From NCBI GenBank assembly GCA_030435675.1, contig CM059623.1:15127592-15191591 (forward strand): 64,000 bases of DNA, in the 5' to 3' direction. A program made the translations under genes and the position numbers. Below the pieces are notes generated by a model. The model had not been told where the DNA came from. It ran no database searches and was given only the letters and a program-made list of their open reading frames with translations. The DNA is from Steinernema hermaphroditum (taxonomy: Eukaryota; Nematoda; Chromadorea; Rhabditida; Steinernematidae). Below, in pieces: positions 1 through 11,022 of this stretch. Every line of letters begins with the position of its first letter. Position 1 is the first letter of the stretch.

Positions 1-338
1 GCTTCCCCTGGACCCAAAAATCAGTAGATGAACCAAATCGAACATTCTGTCCATGTCCCTCCTCCACCTTAAGTTCATCATGTTTCAGAATGGGTACATC
101 GAATAAAATGTTCGGCATTCGCTGGAAGACCGAACAGTCTAAATAAGTTCCTACTTCCTTCGAGTAATCTATTTCGAACTTATTTAAAACTTGTCGGAAA
201 ACGGCCCCAAAAACTTTATTCCTGGACAATGGATGGAAAATAATCTATAATCCGTCTCTATGGGTCTGTTTCTGGCCATACCCTCCCTACACTATCCTCC
301 TCAAGTTCATGTGTTATTCTTTCTCCTTTAAAACTTAC
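1..338. other. Intron of the HIP1R-like gene
   Basis: A good donor (GTAAGT on the minus strand) ends the last visible exon at 339. The remaining bases to the window edge show no convincing exon in the expected frame and are read as intron. Confidence 0.6.
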
Positions 339-3300
339 TTATGATCTCTGAGAGGAACAGTTTGCAGAGGCTGCAGAGGTACCGGCTCCGGGACCGATAT
401 ATCAATCAGAGTCTCCTCCGCCAACGACTGCGAATCCGGTGGTGTGTCACATTCCGACGCTCCATCTCCGTGGAGATACGCCTGCGGAGAGCGATAGCTA
501 TCGAAATCGGTGGCTTGCATGAAGTTTGGCGGTTGTGCGGGAAGCGTCGGAATGGAAACGAGATACTTGAAGTACTGTAGCGAGTTGGCCTCTTCGTAGA
601 ACTTCTTCGTCACTCGGAAAATGCCGTTGAATCGCTGGCGATGACCGGCGAGCATATCCGATGGACAGGAGGCATGGAGTTTGAAGAGCAGTTTGACTAG
701 GTAGTCGTAGAGTTTACTCGTGTCCAGGATGACGAGAATAAGAGGGGCTAGAAGGCATTGGCCTTGTGGGACGAGGGAGCTGAAGCGGAGACATTCCAGC
801 GTGTCGTGGACTGAATATTTCAATGGATATAGAGAAGTAGTCGTTGTTGGGATCTACCATTAGACTGAAGAGTCAAGGCGTCGTCCATCTGGTCAAGAAG
901 CTCCACCGCGAGCTCATATAAATCATTGATGTCCGCTGATAGAACGGTATTTAACTGGCTCTCATTAAGGTTGAAATTTCCAGGAATGCTTGGATTCTAC
1001 AGCTTCAAATTAGACCTAATGGTACTGTAGCTACTAATTTTACCCTCTTGTGGAATTCTAATCTGCTAGCCAACATCTTCAGATAGGCTGTATTAGAGGA
1101 CCCATAACCAGACGTCCTCAGATGCTGCCAGAAGCTTCCCAGAGTCACTAATCTGGTCGAGTATCTGTTTGAGTCTTCGATGACCTAAATCAGAGATTTC
1201 AGCACTGATATACATGGAAAACCAACTTTTCTGTGTCCATCTCTGATCAGTTTATGGAGACAATGACAGAACTTCCACGTCAAAACGGGATTCTTCTCCA
1301 GCTGGAATCGCGATACCGTATTCCAAAAGACGTTGGCCGACTTCTCTCTGTGTGTTCCCAAAATGAGTGTGCGCACATGCTTCTGTTTTAGTGGCGCTTC
1401 TACTTTGTTGAGTGCTTTATTGACGGCGACGAGCTGAAAACAGGAATGTGACGATGAGTCAGTGTTTAACGATTAGGAAATGACGACATTTGACGACTCA
1501 ATCGAGGGCAAACAAGAAATGCTTAGGAAGAGAAAGCTTGGACAAATAACGAAAAGTTGCGGTGTTGGAAATGGGGTAAGTTCAAAGGCTTATAAAACAA
1601 GAAGCCAACAAGTCGGCTATAGACCTACAGAATCTTGGTCTATGGTATTTTATGGCGAATGAGACCACAACTCATATCGACAGAGTCGAGATAATAAACT
1701 ACATATTAGTAAAAAGGAAAAGTAAATCTCTTTGTGTTCAATAATGTAGGCTTGCTGTGCAAACGGCAAATAGAGCGAAGATCGGTTAAACGGTGGCTTT
1801 CTTTAGATCGAGTCTCAGTTTAGGGCTTCTTCTGTTATCTGTTTTCATTTGCAATTCACTGGTCTTCTCGTATAACCAAAGCAGCAATGCTATCTCAATT
1901 CATCGACAACCTCCACGACTTAACTGCTTTGTTCCCGAATTTAGTGTGCTAGCCTTCCTATTAAAATGCCAAAGTTTAAAGGGTAAAGCGATGTATTTTC
2001 ATAAGAATTATAGCCGTGGCTTTTTGGAAGTTTCTCTTGAATATGACAATATAGGCTGATTTTGCTCTGGAATCTAAACAATACTCCTCCCCTGATCAAT
2101 CAATCTACTTTACTGTATCGATTAGATCGTCAACTGTCAACCGACAACGGTGATTTCGCTTTGGGAACACGTCGTTCCCCCATGATGACAATCAACGTGA
2201 ATCTCTATCGTGCTCCTCTAACCCCAAATTGCGTCTTCAGCGTATTCGCAGGGGATTGCAAATTTGCGACTAAATGTTCCTTCTAAATCGAATATGTACT
2301 TCGATAGGAGCGCGTGTTTTTGCGTGAGCTTCGCATTTTCAAATGGAGCAGAATATGTTGAGGATTTACTAATTACGAACGAAATCACAAAATATGGGAT
2401 GAACGTCCCAAATGACCATTGTTCAGTTATCCAATAAACACAGAAGCGCTTCCCAGTCCCAGTTGGATGAGGCCGCAGAAGTCTTGATTTCCATGAATTA
2501 CTTTTTGCGAGATATATCGACGTCATCACCCTAATCTTCCCAAGTGCTTTCTTGTCTATGTAGGGTTGTCAAATTTTCGGAAAATATTCAATTTTTCATC
2601 AAATGTTCAGAGCGAATTGCCAAATGACTGAATATTCGATATTGAATACTTTTAGATGCGTAGGAAAGTGAAGTAACGATAACCGATACTCGCATTCAAA
2701 AAACAATTACAAAGCAATAAGCGATCGACTAGTATTTAGTGATTTAGATTCGTATTGGTCTCTTAATTTTCTGGATAGCCAAGCGCAGAACCAGCATCGT
2801 AAGAACTGAATTTCTAAGAACCCCAAGCTTCATGTATCGCTATTTCTTCAAATGATCTACTTCTATATAAGACCTACACTAAAAGACACTTTTAAACAGG
2901 TTCAATATCAACAAATTACATCGCCAAAACTCGCGCTACAACCGGATTCTAAACAAAACGACGCCCACAATGGTTAGCGTTTTCGTAATTGCAGCAGAAA
3001 ACAGGTTACGTTGCAGCAATTTTCGATCGATTTCGATGTGTTTATTTCTCCCCCTTGTTTACTGGAGGTAGAAGTGCTTACAATAGGAAACATGGTTATC
3101 GTTTTTGGGGGACAAATCTCACTAATAGATATACGGTCCTGTCTAAAACAGCTCAAAATAGACACATTTCATCAGAAATTTGATTGTGGTTTGTTTCCAA
3201 TCAATTTATGAATCAGCACAGAGGCATAATTCAACCTGGATAGCTTTATAACGATATGAAACACATTGAAAAATAGTACCGATTTCGTATAGTTAACCAA

Positions 3301-3387
3301 GCCAGGCCAACTCTAATCTCCACCATCACCCACCTGCGACTTGATGAACGCCTCGCGATCCATCGAATTGACCGAACTGCGCGACAT
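339..3387 (-). CDS. hipr-1: HIP1R/Sla2-type clathrin adaptor, 5' half (ANTH domain)
   Basis: Partial gene leaving the window at the left edge. Exons in transcript order: 3387-3334, 1433-1227, 1184-1044, 996-858 and 810-339; all join in frame. The protein would link clathrin-coated pits to actin by binding phosphoinositides at the plasma membrane. The five exons encode the ANTH domain almost complete, with the family hallmarks RTLILGTHREKSA, PVLTWKFCHCLHKLIRDGH, VPQGQCLLAPLI, LYDYLVKLLFKLH and QYFKYLVSIPTLP, followed by a short acidic linker ending LIDIS. Resemblance to Caenorhabditis HIPR-1 is strong from memory of the family. The start at 3387 is preferred over an upstream in-frame Met because it gives a short MSRSSVNSMDRE N-terminus like the worm protein. 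The first intron is 1.9 kb. The coiled-coil and talin-like domains must lie beyond base 1. Confidence 0.9.
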
Positions 3388-6266
3388 CTCTCTTCCGCTG
3401 CGGCGCTTCCGTGGGTCCTCCTCTTCTTTTCCGTTCACTTCTCTGCCACGCGACACCACAGTGGGGTGATTGGATCGAAGATTAGTTTCTCCGATGTGTT
3501 CGCTGGCCTCCTGAAAAGCGCGATCCAGCCTCAACCGCTTTGTTGATTCGATTACGCATCGCGCGGGTGGTGAGGTATTGACTGAAGCCCCAGCTAGCAG
3601 GGGAATTCACAATAGAACACTTCAAAAAAGGCCAACAACAACGGTGAAGAAGTGAATTATCGATCGATGGGCCGCTGAAATGCGGGTTGCCTTGCGTTTC
3701 TCGCGCCGTTAGGTCGCACCCGGGCCGAACTGGTCGGAACTGCTGCTGCTCCTCCGCTAGTAATAAGCGCTGTTTGCATAAGAGCAACACGTCGTCGTCT
3801 GGTTGTTGTGCAAAAGCGCGAATTCCTCTATGCGGGTTGGGTGAGCGGTAGCTGTTGCTGCTGCTGCTGAGGGAGAAGGGAGAACACGGCTAAGACGGCA
3901 ACGTCGGCCATCGACCATCGACGACGCGTGTTCGGAGGTGCTTGGAGGCGAACGACGACGACGCTGCTCTCGGATGCGAAGACGCCGATGGGAAAATAGC
4001 GCCGAAAATAAATGAATTGGCGCGCTGACGCACACTGCCCTCACCGCGCACATTGATCGGAATCGACCACCACCACGACGATGGAAGATGATCGCCGTCC
4101 TCCGCTCTCGCGACGGTATTTGCCATTTGCGGTGCGGAAAAGAGAGGCGAATTTGGGCGAGTTTCCGGGGGTTGCGGGCGATCGTGAGGCGCCGCACGTG
4201 TCGTCGAGCCGGAAACGTTTCAATTCGCACATATCATTAATCTTTGGCTCGCAGTTTTGTGTCAATCTTCTTGCATTAATGCACGTTCGTCTCTCCATTC
4301 TAGACCGCTTATCCATTCTCACTGTAATTATCATAATGGCTTCCACGAATATTTCACTATTTTTGGACGATCATCTAAGTTAAATTGGCATTTTTTATAC
4401 AACCGGACAACTGCTTGTTACATGTATAGGGTGTGTACACAGAGCGCGCTTCCTTATCTAATCGTTGATGGGTATTAGCAACGTCAAACAGCGAGGTGGT
4501 GATAATTTGGTGATGAACGCAATGATGTAGCTTTTAATACTGGACTTATTATGTCTCTCCAAATGAAGCGGATTTGGTACATAACGACATTTTGCTACAT
4601 TTTTGCTTCACTAGAACGCTATTAGGCGAAAGAGAGAATGCTTAACCTTAGGCTATACATCAAAGATAATCCCCAGAAATTCCACAAAAGCACTATTCTG
4701 ATATATAATCTTCAAATCGAAAGCTAAACCTCTTCCCCAGCTCTCCGACCATCCAGTTTCCTATCTTTTTGTCCTTTCAATCAGCCTGCCCTCTCATCCT
4801 TAAACTTCTCCGATTCCTCAGTAATTCTCCGTTCCAACATCAAGATCTAACAGCGGTGAGTCTATCGCTCATCTTTTAGCACCGTCCACTAAAAGTGATG
4901 CTATGTTCGACCGTATAAAACGGAGGACTATAGCAGATTTGCTTCGAGCCTGTTCAGAACTTATGATGACCCTTTGTTTCCGGCACAAAAAGAGATCATT
5001 TCAGCGCTCGTCTTTGTGGAGCTGCGGAGTGTATGCAATTTATGGCCACATAAAAAGCCCACTATTGAGTGTGGAAGCCCATAAAATGTGGAAATGCTTC
5101 TTCTTAGGGAGCACTTTACTTGGGACATTGGAATTCCACCTGGGTCGTAGCCAAGGAAATGTGCAACTCTATACACTGTTTGACAACTTGTATGTTGACG
5201 CCATGTAGTTAATATACAAGTCGCAGTGTGAGCTAATAAACTATGCTACTTTACTACATGCTTTGAACTAGAAATTCCACTGGAGCCAGAGCGGGAGCCG
5301 GCTTGCTGACCCAAGAAAAGAGAAATAAACGGTATGGAGAGGGCATTTCTTGCATACTGACCAGTGATCCTAATGCCCAAGAGTCCTTTAACAAAAGGGA
5401 ATAGTCAGCAACCTTTTTTGCATACTTTTCGAAGTTCTTTTCATGGGTTCATGGCTTCCTTTTTCCTCTATTATGGGCACTTAAAGCTACTTTTAAAGGC
5501 CAGAAACGAAAATATGCATTTTCTCTTTTGTCTGCAGTCTCTCACATCGCTCCTTCCGAACGGATGGAGCGAAAGGGATGCATCTAACTATTTATCATTA
5601 TCAAGTGTTTTCTTTGGCCGGTTGACGCGCTTGCGGACTCGATGATACGATCCGTGATTGTCAAGAAGCTACCTCTTATGGAAAGGAATACTTCGACTTT
5701 CAATGCGTTTTTTTGACGCTTTAACTCATTCATCTTATGCCTTCACAATCATGATTTTGGATCATGTTTCGAAATAGACTGCCTGGGTGCACTTTGCAAA
5801 AACGGCGCCCGCGTGGTGAGTCCGATGAGTCACAAATGCGGCGGCTCTTGTGACTCAATTGCCAGACTGTTTTGATTAACAATCCTCTGGCGATGTTTCA
5901 ACCGACGATGAGTGAGATCTCGTTCCCATGAACGGTCTTCGATGACACAGACGGCGATTTGATGAATAACCTCGCAGATAAAAGACGAGCCAGTCGGATC
6001 AGTTTGACTCGACGTTGTCAGTTCTCTTCTCTCCTCCGACTCGATGTGGTCAGTCCTACTGACCCTATCTCTGATGGTTATGTTCCATGAGTGTAGTTGC
6101 CGCTTGAAGTTCACGTCCTTTTCCACTACACTTCTTGGCATCGCCTATTGCATTGCCACCACTCCATATCAGTTTGATATCGCCGTGCACTTCCCCGGGC
6201 TTCCTGTGTTTATAGCCGCGCTATCGCATTTCTCATCGAAGCTTCCCTATTCTGCAGAGTTAAACC
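3388..6266. other. Intergenic region, GC-rich island upstream of hipr-1
   Basis: The first 850 bases (about 3400-4250) are GC-rich, with CGACGACG-type and CTGCTG-type runs, and show long open frames on both strands at once. That is typical of a composition effect. The position fits the promoter and 5' UTR of the HIP1R-like gene. From 4400 to 6260 I see no recognisable coding sequence, only short unsupported open frames. Confidence 0.5.
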
Positions 6267-6745
6267 ATGTTCTCCCACGTCCATGTCAACGGATACGACG
6301 AGCTGAAGAAGACCCTCGGCGGGCTGGCCAAGGACCGTCGCGCTTTCGTTCTCTTCACCGGTGGAAAGGACGCGGCCACTGGAAAGAGCTGGTGCCCCGA
6401 CTGTGTCACCGCAGAGCCCCACGTCGAGAAGGCCATCGAAAGCGAGCTGTCCAACGGTGATAGCTGTTTCATCACTTGCTACGTTGGAGATATGCCTTAG
6501 TACGTCATCGTTTAGATGTAAATTTCATCTCGTAGTTTCAATTTCAGCTGGAAGGACAAGGAGAACCCGTTCCGTACCGATGAGAAGTTCAAGATCAACT
6601 GTATTCCCACGATGATCGAATGGGGCGTCAAGGTAGTCTTGACTAACGTCTACTTTTCCTAACCCCTTCTTTTTAGGGAAAACGCCTCATCGACGAACAG
6701 CTCTGCAACGTCCATTTGCTCAAGGACTTCTTCGCTGAAGACTGA
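6267..6745 (+). CDS. TRP14/TXNDC17-like thioredoxin domain protein, copy 1
   Basis: Three exons, 6267-6499, 6548-6632 and 6677-6745, join in frame to give 128 residues, close to the family length of about 123. The active site is WCPDC at residues 42-46, the signature of TXNDC17/TRP14, a cytosolic disulfide reductase acting with thioredoxin reductase. Further family features are FVLFTGGKDAATGKSWCPDC, TAEPHV, the YWKDKENPFR segment across the first intron, IPTMIEWG, and the C-terminus DFFAED. Both introns are 44-48 bases with nematode-type acceptors. A second copy lies 3.3 kb downstream on the same strand with identical intron positions, so the pair arose by duplication. Confidence 0.93.
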
Positions 6746-8410
6746 AGTATCGTTCATTCCACAAGGAGTCGTTCCGGTTGTCCCGTAATTTATTGCTTCT
6801 GTGATAAATCATTTCTATGTAATGACTATGGGTTGGTTATCGCTAGTTGCATTCTCTTTCGCTTAAGTACCCAGTATCAAATAGAGGCTAGTGGCCTTTT
6901 AAGTAACATAGTCGGTTCGCGAATGAAATGGGGAAATTCCAATGGAGTCCCGGCACGAAATCGGACTAGATTTTGAACTCATGTCTGCCAAGAACGGTGC
7001 GCTCTGCAAAGCGCCTAATCATTTTCTTCGGCTTCTTATTGGTCAGTTCACCGTTCCGGCTCTGACAACTGCTCACGTAGATCCTCATGGCGAAGTCCCA
7101 TATGCTTCATAAGGCGCTATTCTTTCGCGAGACCTTCTGCACTTCGCTGTGCCTTTCGTCTCACCTGTAGTGAAGTAACCTTTGAAACAAACAAACAAAC
7201 AAACACGTTTTGTAACGCTAAAATCGACGGAAAGGCAAAGGGGCAAACTGAGGGCAAACGTAGACTTAGGTGACTGTATTAACTGTATTGCAAAATACTA
7301 GGTGTCCCTGGTCAAACACAGTCTAAAAAAGAGATTTGAAGCTATGGGGTCCGAGTTATATACGAGTATAGCGCGCAGAACACGCTTGTTGGGTATGTCG
7401 GCTACCTGTCATGTTTGTTGGAGGTCACTGGAAGGTCAGATCATGTTGGATGGTTTGTTGTATGGAAAACGAGGGCCAGCACATGTCAAAAGGTTTAGTT
7501 GGTGCTAACTTAAGTTTTGAGGATGCTTAACAATGGTTATTTTTCCGGCTCCTCTATTTTCCGATGGCGTGTCGATTTGCATGTTAAAAATTCCATTGTT
7601 TCTTAAGGCACGATATCTTAAAAAGTGCCTTAAAATGTCAGCCTGACGATCCTGCAGATGGACTACACCTTGGAGATTATGGAGTGCGCAAACAGAATTT
7701 CCACCGAATTTTTGATACGGGAATCCGTCATAAGGGACTCCAGCTGCTCATGGCTATTTAGACAAAATTTGGACAGAGCTATGCATCAGCAATGTATGGT
7801 TTACTGAGACCTTGCTGAGCTCCTGGGTGGCTTCCTCAGATCTCAAATTTGTCAAGGGAGGACTATGTGTTGAGATTAAAGATCAGGGCTCTTAGCGATC
7901 ATCTGCACTTAGGCATTAAATTGGTACTCTTCACGCATCCCACGGAAAATCTCTCGGATCCTAGACATCGATGACCTTCCATCCACATATGTAAACTCAC
8001 TTCGAGACGTTTCCCAAATGGATCCCGTGATTCACCTACACCTCAGTGCATTCGCCTACTTTGCACTTATGTTTTGAATCCATACTTCGAGTTCCGTTTG
8101 TCAAAAACGGAAATACAGAAGTGCAGTTGAATCACAGGTCTTAGCAGATTCGCTAGCAAATAGACAATACAAGAAGGTCGTCCGATCTGACAATGAACGA
8201 TGTCATGAATAACAAAACGGATTGCCATTCTAGCTAAGTTCCAAAAGTGCCGTTATAATCCGACGCTTACCTTCTAGCCATTTTTGTCACGAGACGTCTG
8301 ACATTCAATAGTTGTCGCCCCTACAATTCCCTCCTTGTCTGTCAATTAAGTGTTTTCCAGTTCTTTAGAAGCGCTTGTTTGCTTCTCATTTCTATAGATT
8401 CGTATCTTAC
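6746..8410. other. Region between thioredoxin copy 1 and an unassigned exon
   Basis: No supported gene. There is a short AAAC repeat at about 7183-7205. The 7300-8330 stretch has several short broken frames that could be remnants of an old coding sequence, but I recognise none. Confidence 0.4.
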
Positions 8411-8605
8411 TTCTTCGCCAAAAATTGGTCTCCTCCCGGTATTAGCCGCACCCTCTGAACTGGTTCTGCCTCGACGAATCGTGCTCTGATCGCCGTCAAT
8501 GATCGGGTGCTTAACATAACGCTGTATCAGATGTGAGGTGTCAGGGTCTATTCGATCTTTGTTTCGCTGTCGTCGCAAGCGTGTTTTGAATGCACTCAGG
8601 AGGGC
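8411..8605 (-). CDS. Unrecognised internal exon, basic then polar peptide
   Basis: A 195-base stretch is open in one frame and is b bounded by a good acceptor (CGTTAG at its 5' side) and a good donor (GTAAGA at its 3' side), both in phase 0. It encodes 65 residues beginning ALLSAFKTRLRRQRNKDRID, rich in Arg and Lys, then a Ser/Gly/Arg stretch ending RRPIFGEE. The composition is like a cytoplasmic tail after a membrane segment. I could not find partner exons and do not recognise the family. It lies between the two thioredoxin copies on the opposite strand and could be chance. Confidence 0.3.
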
Positions 8606-9572
8606 CTAACGTAGTTTTTTAGTATCTCTCTATCTCTCCCATTTCAGTCATAAAAATATATAACTTGCCAACCTCAACATCCTATTCCATAGTACATATA
8701 TGTACGCCTTATGACTCCTTCTACTTTCTATCTGTCGTGAGGTTGTGATGATATTCGTACGATAAATATCTTCGCAATGATCATTTTTTCTTCGGGATGA
8801 AGATACGTGGAGTCAAAGATGTATATTTTTGTATTGCATATTTCGATTTTTCTGGAGAACAATTTCACATCTTTACTCTCATATTCTCGCTACTCATTAC
8901 ATCACATGGTGCGTATTTATTTCTCCGCAAACACTAAGATGTCATGATGCGATCAATGATCGCTTTTGTCCCTCCAAGATCTTTGATCTCTTCTTTCTCT
9001 GTTATCTCTATTATCGTCTGCGCTGTTTGACTCTAGGGCGGTTTCTCGATCGATGGAAGCTTTCATTTTTCATATTTTATACCATTTCCAATGGGTGAAT
9101 ATTTTTTGGTTGTATTGAGCACTACATACCGTATTGATAACTAAGTACAAAGATTAGCATTAGGTGGAGTGTTTAGAGGCTTGATTGGGGAGTCCAACGC
9201 ACCCAACCTCTTTAATCATGTTTCACCGTTTAAAACTGGACTAGGAATGATGAAAGCTCTGAGCTATTCGTGGTAATCAGGCATGTAGTGGCAGGACCAA
9301 TCAGCGAATCAAGAGTAACGCGCAAAACAACCTGATTCTTGAGTGAGTAGCATCATCAGATAATTCAGTCTCTCAAGTTTCTTTTCTACAAAAGAGCGCT
9401 GATTCGGAACTTAATGACGTGTCCTGCCACGACATGCGGTCCCATGTGATTGGCAACAAGTCCCCATTTCATATCGTGATTTGCTCTTCAGGGATGAACG
9501 ATGTATGCCTCGCTATAAGACCACTAGATTCCTTCAATAGATATTGTTTACACTTCTAACACAGAGAGAGAT
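8606..9572. other. Upstream region of thioredoxin copy 2
   Basis: AT-rich sequence with no recognised exon. The promoter of the second thioredoxin copy should lie in its right part. Confidence 0.4.
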
Positions 9573-10083
9573 ATGTTCGAGCATCTGCACGTAGAGACCT
9601 ATGACGAGCTGAAGAAGACCCTCGCCGAATTGCCCAACGAGCGTCGCACTTTCGTCCTCTTCACCGGTGGCATTGTCCCGGAGACTGGCGTCACCTGGTG
9701 TCCTTATTGTATCACCGCTCTTCCACACCTCTACAAAGCCATGGAAAGTGAGCTTTCGAATACGGATAGCTGCTTTATCACGTGCTATGTCGGAACGCTA
9801 CCCTAGTGAGTGCTGGAGAAATCTTTGAATCTTCAATTTTTATTTTCAGCTGGAAGAACAAGGAGAATCCCTTCCGCACCGATGATGCCTTCAAGGTCAG
9901 AGGCATCCCCACGGTGATAGAGTGGGGCGTCAAGGTAAGACTTCCTCGTAATCGCCAAGAACAACCGATCTGAAGAATCCTGACCAACAGCCACTGAGTA
10001 CAGCCGTTTAGGGAAAACGTCTCACGGGAACGGACCATCTGACTAACGCCAATATCCTCAAGGATTTCTTCGCCGAAGACTGA
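9573..10083 (+). CDS. TRP14/TXNDC17-like thioredoxin domain protein, copy 2 (CPYC active site)
   Basis: Exons 9573-9805, 9850-9934 and 10012-10083 join in frame to 129 residues. The intron positions match copy 1 exactly, and the first two exons have the same lengths (233 and 85 bases). The fold hallmarks are kept: the LKKTLAELPNERRTFVLFTG start, YWKNKENPFRTDDAFK, IPTVIEWG and the DFFAED C-terminus. The active site, however, reads WCPYC instead of WCPDC. CPYC is the usual glutaredoxin motif, and the Asp is characteristic of TRP14. The following TAEP is ITALP here, so the pocket has changed too. Expected to be cytosolic; the redox partner may differ from that of copy 1. Confidence 0.92.
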
Positions 10084-10127
10084 CTTGTAATTTATGTTTA
10101 ATTCCTATGTACATGATATAAATCTTA

Positions 10128-10299
10128 TCAGAACATCGTCAATTTCGGTTTTGTTGAATTCGAGTTGCAGAAGCACGCCCTGATGGTGAGGCCTTCCACG
10201 GAGCCTCTGCAGTAGCAGGCATTCATTGTTCGGCGGCCGTCCTTCTGGCAGAGATCTTTGCATGTCTTCTCGAGGCAGCGATCCAGGCTGGGGAACGAG
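10128..10299 (-). CDS. 3'-terminal exon of a small Cys-rich, probably secreted peptide
   Basis: An exon is bounded by a TTTCAG acceptor and ends with TGA at 10128. Read from base 10298 it encodes 56 residues with seven cysteines in the pattern C-x4-C-x3-C-x13-C-x-C-x11-C-x-C (start SFPSLDRCLEKTCKDLCQKD, middle NACYC, then ACFC). Dense, regularly spaced cysteines in a short terminal exon suggest a disulfide-rich secreted peptide, perhaps defensin-like. The signal-peptide exon was not identified upstream; a candidate preceding exon ends near 10545. It is convergent with thioredoxin copy 2, 44 bases away. Confidence 0.5.
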
Positions 10300-10950
10300 C
10301 TGAAAGGAATCTTCTCAGTGTGGGGGTTGTGATCATAAATGTGATTCTCTGAAGAGCTTAGGATTAAGATGATGGCTTTTTCCTAGAATCACTTTAACAT
10401 GTTTTTCATATCTTTTGGCTGGTTATTGCTTAGAAACTGACGCGATATTACTCAAATATGAATGTCGCGGGAATGTTTGTTTAGATTAAATATAGAAACT
10501 ATGAGGATAGAAGTGATGTGGGAAGAATAATAGCTTTGTTTGTTACTTGCGAATGGATACGGTAGCCTGCGGCAGTAATAAGGTAGTCTCATGACCTTTG
10601 AGAATTGCTAACACAGTGATTCTCGTACGCTTATGTCCGCATTTAGATAATGTAAAAACCAGAGCTGGTGGTTCGGATTGGAACTGGTAAATCCGAAACA
10701 TTCGCCAGCTCTGGCGAAGATAGCTGTATTCAACATGATGCTTTTCTCTTCCTGATATCGGCATTATATCAAGCAGAGGAAATTAAGAAATTAAATCAAC
10801 CCTTTCTAAAATTTAAAAAATCAACCCTTTCCAAATTTAAATTCCATGGGTGGCAAAAGGATGTTAGTCGCTCGACGTTTCATCGGGATCAAAAAGTTGT
10901 CTCGGGATCGGGATCGAAAACAGTCAATTATTGTTCGCAACTTTTAACAA
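10300..10950. other. Region upstream of the Cys-rich exon
   Basis: No supported gene. The first exon of the Cys-rich peptide gene is expected here or further right on the minus strand but could not be placed. Confidence 0.35.
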
Positions 10951-11022
10951 TCAAATAACATCTTCGTAATCCTCTTCTGAGTCCGATTCCTCGCTGTCTT
11001 TAGGTTTCCCTAGTTTCATTAG
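10951..11022 (-). CDS. Possible terminal exon with acidic tail
   Basis: After a CCGTAG acceptor, 24 codons run open to TGA and encode LMKLGKPKDSEESDSEEDYE followed by DVI. The strongly acidic Ser/Glu/Asp tail resembles C-termini of many nuclear or chaperone proteins. No partner exon was found and the stretch is short, so this is only a candidate. Confidence 0.25.
   Translation of the reverse strand, partial: LMKLGKPKDSEESDSEEDYEDVI

Noticed and set aside
3757..4346. Several overlapping 100-157 codon frames on both strands
   Set aside because: They overlap in many frames at once in a GC-rich, low-complexity stretch and encode Arg/Ser-rich peptides with no motifs, which is a composition effect.
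4903..5645. Two plus-strand frames of 93-101 codons
   Set aside because: No family resemblance and poor flanking sites; likely chance.
7183..7205. AAAC tandem repeat examined as a possible CRISPR-like or regulatory array
   Set aside because: A simple microsatellite; no spacers. No CRISPR array, rRNA or prokaryotic operon was seen anywhere.
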